Positions 9,492 through 18,223 of a stretch of DNA of 64,000 nt are shown here, piece by piece. The stretch covers positions 62,001-126,000 of the forward strand of contig NZ_JASITD010000004.1 in assembly GCF_030063445.1 (NCBI RefSeq), read 5' to 3'. Under the pieces are notes generated by a model. That model had not been told where the DNA came from. It made no database searches and worked only from the letters and a program-made list of their open reading frames with translations. This DNA comes from Hymenobacter sp. H14-R3 (GTDB lineage Bacteria; Bacteroidota; Bacteroidia; Cytophagales; Hymenobacteraceae). Position 1 is the stretch's first letter, and every line of letters begins with the position of its first letter. The translations under genes and the position numbers were made by a program.

Positions 9492-10481
9492 TTAGAAGCT
9501 GCGCGGCGCATTGTCCACCTTGCCAGCCATCACCTCGTCTACGTGCTCCTTGAAGTATTCCAGCGTGCGCTTCAACCCTTCGGCGCGGTCCACTTTGGGT
9601 TCCCAGCCCAGAATTTCTTTAGCCAGCGTGATATCCGGCTTACGCTTCATCGGGTCGTTTTCGGGCAGCGCCTGGTAGGTCGGCTTAAACTCGACACCAG
9701 TTAATTTGGCGATTTCCTCACCAAATTGTTTGATAGTGATTTCGGCCGGGTTGCCAACGTTCACTGGTAGCGCATAATCGCTGAGTAGCAGGCGATAAAT
9801 GCCTTCTACTAAGTCATCGACGTAGCAGAACGAGCGCGTTTGCGAGCCGTCGCCGAATACGGTCAGGTTCTCGCCGCGCAAGGCTTGGCTCAGGAAGGCT
9901 GGTAGTACGCGGCCATCATTGAGGCGCATGCGGGGGCCATAGGTATTAAAAATGCGGATAATGCGCGTTTCCAGGCCGTGGTGGGTGTGGTAGGCCATAG
10001 TAATGGCTTCCTGGAAGCGCTTGGCTTCGTCGTAGCAGCCGCGAGGCCCTACGGGATTTACGTTGCCGAAATAGGTTTCAACCTGCGGGTGCACCTCGGG
10101 GTCGCCGTACACTTCGGACGTGCTGGCAATCAGCATACGCGCGCCTTTTACCCGCGCCAGGCCCAGCAGGTTGTGGGTGCCCAGTGAACCTACCTTCAGC
10201 GTCTGAATCGGGATTTTGAGGTAGTCGATGGGCGAGGCCGGCGAGGCGAAGTGCAGAATATAGTCCAGCTTGCCCGGCACGAACACGAATTTGCTCACAT
10301 CGTGGTGATGAAACTCGAAATCTTCGCGCTTGAACAAGTGCTCGATGTTAGCGAGATTGCCCGTTATCAGGTTATCCATCGCGATAACGTGGTAGCCTTC
10401 AGCCAGAAACCGGTCGCAGAGGTGCGAGCCCAGGAAACCGGCCCCACCGGTGATAAGAACGCGCTTTTTTTCTTCAGCCAT
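9492..10481 (-). CDS. uxs: UDP-glucuronate decarboxylase (UDP-xylose synthase)
   Basis: 329 residues with an extended-SDR fold. The NAD-binding loop [16 protein letters not shown] is at the N-terminus, [11 protein letters not shown] follows, and the catalytic pair is in CYDEAKR (YxxxK). [20 protein letters not shown] is characteristic of UXS enzymes, which convert UDP-glucuronate to UDP-xylose through an NAD+-bound 4-keto intermediate. The gene lies 78 bp downstream of UDP-glucose dehydrogenase on the same strand, which makes its substrate. The two probably form an operon supplying pentose for surface glycan. Confidence 0.93.
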   Translation of the reverse strand: MAEEKKRVLITGGAGFLGSHLCDRFLAEGYHVIAMDNLITGNLANIEHLFKREDFEFHHHDVSKFVFVPGKLDYILHFASPASPIDYLKIPIQTLKVGSLGTHNLLGLARVKGARMLIASTSEVYGDPEVHPQVETYFGNVNPVGPRGCYDEAKRFQEAITMAYHTHHGLETRIIRIFNTYGPRMRLNDGRVLPAFLSQALRGENLTVFGDGSQTRSFCYVDDLVEGIYRLLLSDYALPVNVGNPAEITIKQFGEEIAKLTGVEFKPTYQALPENDPMKRKPDITLAKEILGWEPKVDRAEGLKRTLEYFKEHVDEVMAGKVDNAPRSF

Positions 10482-10559
10482 TTTGTTAAGCTGTTAGCTA
10501 CTAGCTGCTAGCCATTAGATTTTTTAAGGAATAATTTAATATGTCGTCAAACCAACGAC

Positions 10560-11900
10560 TTAGGAAACTGGCTCTTTGTGAGCCGTGCGAATACCTATGC
10601 AGTGATAAGCAAAGCCAGCTTCTTTCATCTCGGCTGGGTCGTAGATGTTACGGCCGTCGAAAATAACTTTTTGTTTGAGCAAGCGGCCCACTACTTCGAA
10701 CGAAGGCGAACGAAACTCGGGCCACTCGGTCACGACAAGCAACGCATCGGCATCAACCAACGCCTCAAACTGGTCTTTGGCGTAGGTGATGGTATCACCC
10801 AGCGTGTGCTTGGCTTCTTTCACGGCTACCGGGTCGTAGGCTGATACCGTGGCCCCTTCGGCCAGGAGCTTCTCGATGATAACCAGCGACGGCGCTTCGC
10901 GCATGTCGTCGGTTTTGGGCTTGAAGGAGAGGCCCCATATGGCAAACTTCTTGCCTTTCAAGTCGTTACCAAAATGCTTGCGCACTTTATTGAACAATAC
11001 CTCTTTCTGCGCCTCGTTCACGCCTTCCACGGCTTGCAGCACCTGCATTTGGTAGCCGTTTTCCTGGGCGGTTTTGATGAGGGCTTTTACATCCTTGGGG
11101 AAACAAGAGCCGCCGTAACCAATGCCGGGATAAATGAACTTGGTGCCAATGCGGGCGTCGGAACCAATACCACGCCGCACCATATTTACATCGGCCCCCA
11201 TGATTTCGCACAGGTTGGCGATGTCGTTCATAAACGATATCTTGGTGGCTAACATCGAGTTAGCGGCGTATTTTGTCATTTCAGCCGACGGAATATCCAT
11301 GAAAATAATCGGGTGGCCGTTGAGCAGGAAGGGCTTGTACAGGCGGCTCATTACTTCCTCGGCCCGCTCGGAGCTGATGCCCACTACAATACGGTCGGGC
11401 TTGAGAAAGTCATCGATGGCCGCGCCTTCTTTCAGGAATTCCGGGTTGGACGCTACGTCGAAGTCGATAGTTTCGCCGCGCTTGCTGAGCGCCTGCTCGA
11501 TTTCAGCGCGCACTTTAGCAGCTGTACCAACGGGCACAGTGCTCTTGGTAACGACTACGCCGTAGCTGTTCATATTTTCGCCGATGCCACGGGCCACGGC
11601 CAACACGTATTTTAGGTCGGCCGAACCGTCTTCGCCGGGCGGGGTACCCACGGCAATAAAGGCCACATCGCAGTCCTTAATGGCTTCGCTCAGGTTGGTA
11701 GAAAAGTGCAGCCGCTCTGCCTTCACGTTGCGGGTTACCATTTCTTCTAATCCTGGCTCATAGATAGGCAGGATGCCGTTACGCAGGTTGGTAATCTTTT
11801 TTTCGTCGATGTCAACGCAGGTAACCGTAATGCCGACCTCGGCGAAACATGTTCCGGTGACTAGTCCGACGTAGCCGGTGCCTACAACTGCGACTTTCAT
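10560..11900 (-). CDS. ugd: UDP-glucose 6-dehydrogenase
   Basis: 446 residues starting MKVAVVGTGYVGLVTGTCFA, the Rossmann NAD-binding loop. The catalytic cysteine is in GYGGSCFPKD (about Cys266), and the C-terminal UDP-binding domain has IWGLSFKPKTDDMREAPS. The enzyme oxidises UDP-glucose twice to UDP-glucuronate. It lies upstream of and on the same strand as the UXS gene. The length is normal for bacterial Ugd and there are no oddities. Confidence 0.95.
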   Translation of the reverse strand: MKVAVVGTGYVGLVTGTCFAEVGITVTCVDIDEKKITNLRNGILPIYEPGLEEMVTRNVKAERLHFSTNLSEAIKDCDVAFIAVGTPPGEDGSADLKYVLAVARGIGENMNSYGVVVTKSTVPVGTAAKVRAEIEQALSKRGETIDFDVASNPEFLKEGAAIDDFLKPDRIVVGISSERAEEVMSRLYKPFLLNGHPIIFMDIPSAEMTKYAANSMLATKISFMNDIANLCEIMGADVNMVRRGIGSDARIGTKFIYPGIGYGGSCFPKDVKALIKTAQENGYQMQVLQAVEGVNEAQKEVLFNKVRKHFGNDLKGKKFAIWGLSFKPKTDDMREAPSLVIIEKLLAEGATVSAYDPVAVKEAKHTLGDTITYAKDQFEALVDADALLVVTEWPEFRSPSFEVVGRLLKQKVIFDGRNIYDPAEMKEAGFAYHCIGIRTAHKEPVS

Positions 11901-11968
11901 AGTGAGAGCTAGGTGTTTTTAAGAAGTAAGAGCGAGGTAATAATAGCAAAAACAATCCTAGCCTGACA

Positions 11969-13873
11969 CTAAGCCATGTAGTGCTTCCACCAATACTGAA
12001 AAACTATCAGGCCCCAAATTCGGGCGTGGGCATCGCCGGGGCTATTGGAGAACAGCTGCTTTTTTAGTTTTTGCACGGCGGCCACGTCGAAGATGCCCTG
12101 GCCAGCTACAAAATCATCGGCCAGCAGGTCTTGCTCAATGAGGGGGCGCAGTTCGCCGCGCATCCACTTGAGCAGGGGTACTTCGAAGCCGTGCTTGGGG
12201 CGGTCGTAGAGTTCGGGCGGCAGCATGGGGCGGAAGGCATCCTGCACGATTTTTTTCTTCATCTTGCCGTCTACCTTACTGCTAACGGGTAGCGAAAAGG
12301 CGAAGTCCACCACCTTGTAGTCGAGAAATGGCGTTCTGACTTCCAGCGAGTTAGCCATGCTCATCAAGTCTACCTTGGTGAGCATGTCGTAGGGTAGTAC
12401 CAACTGCATGTCGGTGAGCAGCACCTCGTTGAGGTCACCGTCGGCGTGGATATTTTCGAGGATATCCTTGCGGCGCTTGGCGGCAATCTTCTTATCAACT
12501 TTGCGGCGGCTGGCGGGACTCAGCAGGTCGGCGGCCTGCTTTTCGGAGGCGAAGCTGGCCCAGTCCAGGTAGCGGTCCTTGGGGCCGCTGAGCATGCCGC
12601 GCGAGAAGCGCTGGAGCTGCCGGACTTTATTGCCAAAGTAGGAGTTGCGCGACTTGGGCAGAATGTCCCACAGCAGGTTCAGGCCCGTGACGGCTTCGGC
12701 CTTGAAGCCGCCCTGCCGCACCTGGAAGTCGCCCATATGCTTGTTGTAGCCGCCGAAAATCTCGTCGGCCCCGTCACCGCTCAGCGCCACCGTTACGTGC
12801 TGGCGAGTGCGCTGGCTGAGAATGTGCACGGCCAGCGCCGACGAATCGGCAAAGGGCTCGTCGAAGTAATCGAGCATCTGAAAGATGTGCTCGTATAAGT
12901 CATTGTTGCTCAGCGAGAAAACCGTGTGATTGGTTTTATGCATCTTCGCCACCAGGTTGGCATACTTGGTTTCGTCGAAAAAGGGCTCGTCGCGAAAACC
13001 GATGCTGAACGTGTTGAGGTGCGGCGTGTGGCGGGTAGCCAGCGCCGTAATCACGCTGGAGTCGATGCCGCCACTCAAGAAAGAGCCCAGCGGCACATCG
13101 GCTACGAGGCGGCGCTCCACGGCCTCGTCCATGAGCGACACCAGCTTTTTCTGCTGCTCGTCGTAGGTGAGCTTGTTTTTGGCGACCTTTTTGGGGTCGT
13201 AGGGGATTTTGTACCAGCGCTTGCGCACCACCTTGTTACCCTGAATAAACAGGTAATGACCAGGTAGTAATTTCTTGATACCCTTGAAGATAGTGGCGGG
13301 GCCGGGAATGTAGTTGAGCTGCAAGTACTGGCTCAAGGCTACGTAATCGAGCTTGCGGGGCACGCCCAGGGCCAGTAGCGACTTGAGCTCGGAGCCGAAC
13401 AGCAACTGGTCTTCATCGCGGTATACGTGCAGAGGCTTTACGCCGTAGCGGTCGCGGGCAATGAAGAGTGAATTCTCCTCTTTATCGAAAATGGCGAAAC
13501 CGAAAAAACCGTTGAGCTTTTTGATAAAGCTCCGGCCTTCGCTGATGTACAGGTTCAGAATAACTTCCGTATCAGTTTGGGAATTAAACTGATAGCCTTT
13601 TTTCACCAGCTTCTCCCGCAGCTCGCGGAAATTGAATATTTCCCCGTTGAAGACGATGGTGTAGCGCCCCGAGGCGTCGGTCATGGGTTGGTTGCCATCG
13701 GCCGACAAGTCGAGGATGGCTAAGCGCCGAAAGCCCAGGCCGCATTGGTCGTAAATAAAATGACCTTGCGAATCGGGGCCGCGGCGCACAATGGCGTCCG
13801 TAGCCGCCTGCAAGCGGGTCAGGGCCAAGCGACCCAAATCGGAGAAGGCGTAAGCGCCGGTTATTCCACACAT
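11969..13873 (-). CDS. asnB: Glutamine-dependent asparagine synthetase
   Basis: 634 residues. It begins MCGITGAYAF; Cys2 is the nucleophile of the class II glutamine amidotransferase domain (residues 1 to about 210). The synthetase domain carries the PP-loop motif SFLSGGIDSSVITAL and ALSGDGADEIFGGYNKHM. It makes asparagine, or in polysaccharide clusters often amidates a uronic acid or another carboxylate. It lies 68 bp upstream of ugd on the same strand, so an amidation role in glycan synthesis is possible. Sequence alone does not separate the two roles. Confidence 0.92.
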   Translation of the reverse strand: MCGITGAYAFSDLGRLALTRLQAATDAIVRRGPDSQGHFIYDQCGLGFRRLAILDLSADGNQPMTDASGRYTIVFNGEIFNFRELREKLVKKGYQFNSQTDTEVILNLYISEGRSFIKKLNGFFGFAIFDKEENSLFIARDRYGVKPLHVYRDEDQLLFGSELKSLLALGVPRKLDYVALSQYLQLNYIPGPATIFKGIKKLLPGHYLFIQGNKVVRKRWYKIPYDPKKVAKNKLTYDEQQKKLVSLMDEAVERRLVADVPLGSFLSGGIDSSVITALATRHTPHLNTFSIGFRDEPFFDETKYANLVAKMHKTNHTVFSLSNNDLYEHIFQMLDYFDEPFADSSALAVHILSQRTRQHVTVALSGDGADEIFGGYNKHMGDFQVRQGGFKAEAVTGLNLLWDILPKSRNSYFGNKVRQLQRFSRGMLSGPKDRYLDWASFASEKQAADLLSPASRRKVDKKIAAKRRKDILENIHADGDLNEVLLTDMQLVLPYDMLTKVDLMSMANSLEVRTPFLDYKVVDFAFSLPVSSKVDGKMKKKIVQDAFRPMLPPELYDRPKHGFEVPLLKWMRGELRPLIEQDLLADDFVAGQGIFDVAAVQKLKKQLFSNSPGDAHARIWGLIVFQYWWKHYMA

Positions 13874-14046
13874 AGCTAGTGGGCAAAGATAGGGCGTAGC
13901 CCAGTGTCATGGGCCGGAAAAATGAAGTAAACTACCCAATTACAACCCGCAAGATGCAACCCCGGCCGACCTGAACTAGTAAAGCCTACCGAGCCGCAGC
14001 CCGGTTGCAGGCTCTTCTTTACGTAAATCCTCCCCCACCCTCCTTT

Positions 14047-14547
14047 ATGAGCTTGCAACAAGAATTTGAAGCTGCCGTGCAGCAAGTCAACAACTTACCA
14101 GCCGAAACCGCTCCCAAACACATGACCGAACTTTATGGCCTGTACAAGCAAGCCACTGAGGGTGACGTGAATATGAAAAGCGGGGAAGTGGATGCCGCTG
14201 GTGCTGACCAGGCCAGCGGGCCTGGTGGTCTTTCGCAGGGCCAATGGGACTCTTGGGATAAGTACAAGGGTATTTCGGAGGAAGATGCCAAGCGCCAGTA
14301 CGTGGCCAAGGCAACCGAAATAATGGGTAGCAACCAGAATGGCGGCTCCGAGGCCGGACAGGTACCAACCGATGCGCTCACCAACGCCCCGATAGCACCT
14401 GATGCGCCGCTGCCTACTGGCACGGAGAACGACACGACTGCGCCGCAGCCTGGCTTTGGCCCCGGCCAAAGCACCGGAGGTCTGCGCGGCGACATCACGG
14501 CCGGCGCGCCCTATGGTGGCGAAGACAAGCTGAAAGGCGCGCAATAG
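14047..14547 (+). CDS. Acyl-CoA-binding protein with disordered tail
   Basis: 166 residues from the ATG at 14047. The first 90 residues form an ACBP domain: LQQEFEAAVQQVNNLP, LYGLYKQATEGDVN (binding-site Tyr and Lys), then WDSWDKYKGISEEDAKRQYV. Such proteins bind long-chain acyl-CoA in the cytoplasm. The remaining roughly 75 residues are Pro/Gly/Ala/Thr-rich and look disordered, longer than the usual 86-90-residue ACBP. It is divergent from asnB and followed by a strong hairpin. Its role in a bacterium is probably acyl-CoA buffering. Confidence 0.88.
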   Translation: MSLQQEFEAAVQQVNNLPAETAPKHMTELYGLYKQATEGDVNMKSGEVDAAGADQASGPGGLSQGQWDSWDKYKGISEEDAKRQYVAKATEIMGSNQNGGSEAGQVPTDALTNAPIAPDAPLPTGTENDTTAPQPGFGPGQSTGGLRGDITAGAPYGGEDKLKGAQ

Positions 14548-14555
14548 CTCCCGGC

Positions 14556-14623
14556 ATAAACGAGACAATGGGTGTTGAAACTGAGCTTAATGCCGCCGTT
14601 TCAACACCCACTGTCTCGTTTAT
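14556..14623. terminator. Bidirectional terminator hairpin
   Basis: Arms at 14556-14581 and 14598-14623 are complementary over 26 bp with one mismatch. The element lies between the convergent ACBP and amidase genes. The AT-rich bases at both outer ends suit termination in either direction. Confidence 0.8.
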
Positions 14624-14634
14624 AAGTATTTTAT

Positions 14635-15492
14635 TTATAAGTACTTACGATAGATATTATACAAAATACGTCGGTCGGTTTCGGTGAGAAGTGGGCTGGG
14701 GTCGGTGGGCACGAAGTGGCGCTTGAACGCTTTGGTAGCGGCGGGCAGGTCCTGGGTGTCGTAGCCGATGATGCGCAGGGCTTCGCGGGGCGTGAGGCCG
14801 GGCAGGAACTGGCCTAGCGAATCGGTGGCGAAGGGTGCGGCGGTGGTATCAGTCAGCACTGTGGTATCGTACCACAGCCCAAAACCGCGCTGCGCCAGCT
14901 TTTGCCAGGGAAACAGGGCGCTGGGGTCGCTTTTGCGGGTGGGCGCAATGTCGCCGTGGCCGATAAAGTTGGTTGCCGGGATGTTGTAGGTGCGCTTGAG
15001 GGCCGCCAGCACCTTCAGCAAGCTGACCACCTGGGCTTCCTGAAAGGGCTCGGTGCCATTGTTATCCAGCTCAATACCAATGGAGACTGAGTTGATGTCG
15101 GTGATGCCGCCCCATCGGGCGACGCCACCGTGCCAGGCCCGCAGGTAGTCGCTGAGCATATGGTAGGTTTGGCCGTCGCGGCCAATCACGTAGTGCGCGC
15201 TCACCTGGGGCTTCACCAGGGTGAAGGTCTTGAGCGTCTGGGCCGTACTGCTTTGCGCCGTGTGGTGAATGATAACGTAGTTGGGCTTGCGCAGGTTGAA
15301 ATTGACGGTGCCCACCCAGTAGGGCACAGCGGGCAGACTATCAGTAGGCTGCGCGGGCTGGACCTGAATTTGGCGCGCCAATGCTTTGGCTTGCTGGCGA
15401 TACACCTTATTGGTAGCCGCGTAGGGGTTGCGCACGCAGGCAGTGGCAGCGAGAATAGCGGCTACTATTAATGCAGCAGAAAATTTAGTCAT
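14635..15492 (-). CDS. N-acetylmuramoyl-L-alanine amidase lipoprotein
   Basis: 285 residues from the ATG at 15492 (MTKFSAALIVAAILAATAC). The lipobox LAATAC places Cys19 as the lipidated residue, so the protein is membrane-anchored outside the cytoplasm. A longer in-frame start would destroy this signal. The Amidase_2 fold shows VIIHHTAQSS, SAHYVIGRDGQTYHM and FIGHGDIAPTRKSDPSALFP, which supply the zinc-binding histidines and the catalytic region. It should cleave the amide bond between muramic acid and the stem peptide in peptidoglycan turnover. The gene is minus strand and convergent with ACBP. Confidence 0.9.
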   Translation of the reverse strand: MTKFSAALIVAAILAATACVRNPYAATNKVYRQQAKALARQIQVQPAQPTDSLPAVPYWVGTVNFNLRKPNYVIIHHTAQSSTAQTLKTFTLVKPQVSAHYVIGRDGQTYHMLSDYLRAWHGGVARWGGITDINSVSIGIELDNNGTEPFQEAQVVSLLKVLAALKRTYNIPATNFIGHGDIAPTRKSDPSALFPWQKLAQRGFGLWYDTTVLTDTTAAPFATDSLGQFLPGLTPREALRIIGYDTQDLPAATKAFKRHFVPTDPSPLLTETDRRILYNIYRKYL

Positions 15493-15530
15493 GCGATAAT
15501 CAGTTGTCTGACAACTAGTTAAAATGAAGA

Positions 15531-15626
15531 ACGTCATACTGAGCTTACCGAAGCAGCGCGCTCGCATCGTTGGGGCTAGTTATCCAACGGCGCGGGCGCG
15601 CTGCTTCAGTAAGCTCAGTATGACGT
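15531..15626. repeat. REP-like palindrome, 31-bp arms
   Basis: Arms 15531-15561 and 15596-15626 pair with one mismatch. Each outer end reads ACGTCATACTGAGCTTAC. A related palindrome with ACGTCATGCTGA ends occurs at 32335-32431, so this is a repeat family within the window. It lies between the RNase Y end and the amidase start. Confidence 0.8.
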
Positions 15627-15649
15627 GCTTGCTTATCCAGCGAGGCTGC

Positions 15650-17350
15650 TTACTTGGCGTAGGCCACCGAGCGCATTTCGCGAATTACGGTCACCTTAAT
15701 CTGGCCGGGATACTGCATTTCCTTCTCAATTTTTTGCGAAATCTCGAAGCTCAGCTCGGCGGCGCGGTCGTCGCTCACGTTTTCGGCATCGACGATAACG
15801 CGCAGCTCGCGGCCGGCCTGGATGGCGTAGGTCTGGTTCACGCCTTTGAAGGCCGAGGCCGTTTCTTCGAGCTGGCGGAGGCGCTTGATGTAGCTCTCCA
15901 TCATTTCGCGGCGGGCGCCGGGGCGCGAGCCCGAAATAGCGTCGCAGGCCTGCACGATGGGCGAGATGAGGGCTGTCATCTCCATCTCATCGTGGTGGGC
16001 ACCGATGGCATTCACTACGTCGGGGTGCTCCTTGTATTTCTTGGCCATTTCCATGCCCAGGATGGCGTGGGGCAGCTCGGGCTCCTCGGTGGTCACCTTA
16101 CCGATGTCGTGGAGCAGGCCGGCGCGGCGGGCGTGCTTCACGTTGAGGCCCAGCTCGGCGGCCATAGTAGCGCAGAGGTTGGCCACTTCGCGGCTGTGCT
16201 GCAGCAGGTTTTGGCCGTAGGACGAGCGGAAGCGCATCCGGCCCACCATCCGAATCAGCTCGGGGTGCAGGCCGTGAATGCCAAGGTCGATGACCGTGCG
16301 CTCGCCGATTTCGATGATTTCCTCCTCGATTTTCTTGGTCGTTTTGGCCACGATTTCCTCCACGCGGGCGGGGTGAATGCGGCCGTCCTTCACCAGCAAG
16401 TGCAGCGAGAGGCGGGCTATTTCGCGGCGCACCGGGTCGAAGCCCGAAATAATGATGGCCTCGGGGGTGTCGTCCACAATGACTTCGACGCCCGTGGCGG
16501 CTTCGAGCGCCCGGATGTTGCGGCCCTCGCGGCCGATGATTTTGCCCTTTACATCGTCGCTTTCGATGTTGAACACCGACACGCAGTTCTCAATGGCGTG
16601 CTCCGATGCGGTGCGCTGAATGGTTTCGAGCACCACCTTTTTGGCATCCTTGGTGGCCGTGAGCTTGGCCTGCGCCACGGTATCCTTGATGTAGGACGAA
16701 GCCTGTAACTGGGCCTCGTTCTTGAGACTTTCCACGAGCTGCTCGCGGGCCTCGGCGGCGGTGAGGCCGGCTACTTTTTCGAGCTGGCTCTGCACGTCGT
16801 GCAGTTGGGCTTCGGCTTCCTGTTGCTTGGCTTGCAACTCGGCCAGAGCGGCCTCGTGCTTGGCCTGGCGCTTTTCCTCCTGCTGCTCGGCCCGGGTGCG
16901 CAGGTTATCGCTGTCAGCCTGGAGCTTCTCGCGGGTACCATCGAACTCCTTTTCCTTCTGTTGAATGGTTTCGAGCTGCTTTTGGGTAGTATCGGTGAGG
17001 TGCTTGATGCTCTGCTCCTGGGCCAATACGCCCTGGCGACGCTCAGTCAGCTCCTGGTCGAGGGCGGCTTTGAGGCGCTGGCTCTCGGTTTCGAATTCGC
17101 GGCGCAGGCGCTTTTGCTCCTGCTCGTGCTCATTTTTGAGGTTGCGAAACTTGTCTTTCGACTGCTGAATGCGTTCGTCGCGGGTGCGGGTAGCCTGGGT
17201 TTCGGCTTCGTCGAGGAGTTGCTGGGCTTTGGTGCGGGCCTCGCCTTCGAGGTCTTGCCGGGCTTTGCCGGCAAGCTGCCGCCCCACCAGCACGCCCGCC
17301 ACCAGGGCAATGACGGCCGCGACGGCGACATATAAAATAATGAGTGACAT
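15650..17350 (-). CDS. rny: Ribonuclease Y
   Basis: 566 residues from the ATG at 17350, giving the expected N-terminal membrane anchor [20 protein letters not shown] longer open frame exists upstream but would bury this helix. A long charged coiled coil follows (about residues 30-230), then a KH domain ([15 protein letters not shown]) and an HD domain ([24 protein letters not shown]). RNase Y is the membrane-bound endoribonuclease that starts mRNA decay in many bacteria lacking RNase E. ZapA and a coiled-coil gene lie upstream on the same strand, a common Bacteroidota arrangement. Confidence 0.95.
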   Translation of the reverse strand: MSLIILYVAVAAVIALVAGVLVGRQLAGKARQDLEGEARTKAQQLLDEAETQATRTRDERIQQSKDKFRNLKNEHEQEQKRLRREFETESQRLKAALDQELTERRQGVLAQEQSIKHLTDTTQKQLETIQQKEKEFDGTREKLQADSDNLRTRAEQQEEKRQAKHEAALAELQAKQQEAEAQLHDVQSQLEKVAGLTAAEAREQLVESLKNEAQLQASSYIKDTVAQAKLTATKDAKKVVLETIQRTASEHAIENCVSVFNIESDDVKGKIIGREGRNIRALEAATGVEVIVDDTPEAIIISGFDPVRREIARLSLHLLVKDGRIHPARVEEIVAKTTKKIEEEIIEIGERTVIDLGIHGLHPELIRMVGRMRFRSSYGQNLLQHSREVANLCATMAAELGLNVKHARRAGLLHDIGKVTTEEPELPHAILGMEMAKKYKEHPDVVNAIGAHHDEMEMTALISPIVQACDAISGSRPGARREMMESYIKRLRQLEETASAFKGVNQTYAIQAGRELRVIVDAENVSDDRAAELSFEISQKIEKEMQYPGQIKVTVIREMRSVAYAK

Positions 17351-17481
17351 GGAGTTATGGAATTGAAGTGGAGTCAAAACCATAGCAACGGCAAAAACCC
17401 GGAACCGGAGCGCTACGAGAAGGCCACTTGCCTTCGGTGCGCCCGGCCGGGCCAACGAACATCACGGGGGCTGCACTGCCG

Positions 17482-17775
17482 CTAGGCGGCCAGCACCACG
17501 CCAGTCAGCAGCTCATCGAGGCGCGCCAGGCGCTCGGTGAGGGCTGCATCGGTTCCATCCTTTTCTTTGCTAACTTTCAAAGAGTCAGCCATGGTAGCAA
17601 GGGCCACCATCGCCAGCAGGTCTTGTTTGTCCTGAATACCGTATTTCTCCCGGAACTCACGTAGCTGTTCGCTGAGCTGCCGGCCGGCCAGGCGCAGGCG
17701 CTCTTCGTCGGCCACGGCTACCCGCATGGGGTAATCGCGCTCGGCAATGCGAATTTTAATAGCCAGTTCGTTCAT
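17482..17775 (-). CDS. zapA: Cell division protein ZapA
   Basis: 97 residues from the ATG at 17775 (MNELAIKIRIAERDYPMRV). A start 9 bp upstream is possible but less likely. The N-terminal beta segment with ERDYPMRV and the C-terminal helix with KQDLLAMVALATMADSLK match ZapA, which binds FtsZ and bundles its filaments at the Z ring. It lies 131 bp upstream of rny and just downstream of a coiled-coil gene, probably in one operon. Confidence 0.88.
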   Translation of the reverse strand: MNELAIKIRIAERDYPMRVAVADEERLRLAGRQLSEQLREFREKYGIQDKQDLLAMVALATMADSLKVSKEKDGTDAALTERLARLDELLTGVVLAA

Positions 17776-17811
17776 AGAGAGCAAGATAGGGCATTCAAAT
17801 GAGGAGGCTCG

Positions 17812-18111
17812 TTATTCCCTCAGATAGGCAAGGCATTTATCTATTTCGCGGATGTATTCGTTGAGGCGTTGTTTCAGCTCGTTGGCCTGGGTGGGTTCCC
17901 CGCCGGCTATGGTCTGGACAAGTTTAACAATGTTTTCCTGGTTTTGGTACTCGCGCAGCTGTTTTTCTCGGTCGCGCTCGTCGGCCTGCAGGTGTTGAAT
18001 CGTGGTATGGGCATCGGCCAGTTCTTCGCGCATCTGCTGATAGGCAGCCACTAAGGTGGTTACCTGCCGCTCCAGGCGGTCGAGCTGAGCAAGTTGTTGA
18101 GACGAAGCCAC
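17812..18111 (-). CDS. Small coiled-coil protein next to zapA
   Basis: 99 residues if started at the GTG at 18111 (reads MASSQQLAQLDRLERQVTTL). Upstream codons in the frame look non-coding. Residues 5-65 form a heptad-rich coiled coil, followed by a short segment with LKQRLNEYIREIDKCLAYL. A coiled-coil gene in this position before zapA recurs in Bacteroidota, and a ZapB-like partner role is an attractive guess. No catalytic motif. The gap to the zapA start is only 36 bp. Confidence 0.75.
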   Translation of the reverse strand: MASSQQLAQLDRLERQVTTLVAAYQQMREELADAHTTIQHLQADERDREKQLREYQNQENIVKLVQTIAGGEPTQANELKQRLNEYIREIDKCLAYLRE

Positions 18112-18172
18112 AAAAAGAGGTGATTTAGCCCGCGAAGGTAGGGCGCGAACGCACGCTGCCCTAACGGGCCAC

Positions 18173-18200
18173 AAAAAAGCCCGCCGGTGGGCGGGCTTTT
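18173..18200 (-). terminator. Intrinsic terminator of the M16 protease gene
   Basis: AAAAGCCCGCC (18175-18185), loop GGTG, GGCGGGCTTTT (18190-18200). On the minus strand the stem is followed by six T residues. It lies 24 bp downstream of the M16 protease stop. Confidence 0.9.
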
Positions 18201-18223
18201 CACGCGTTATTTAACAGAGCCGG

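Noticed and set aside
15524-16708. A 394-codon plus-strand frame opposite rny
   Set aside because: Runs through a REP palindrome and the complement of RNase Y; no independent support.
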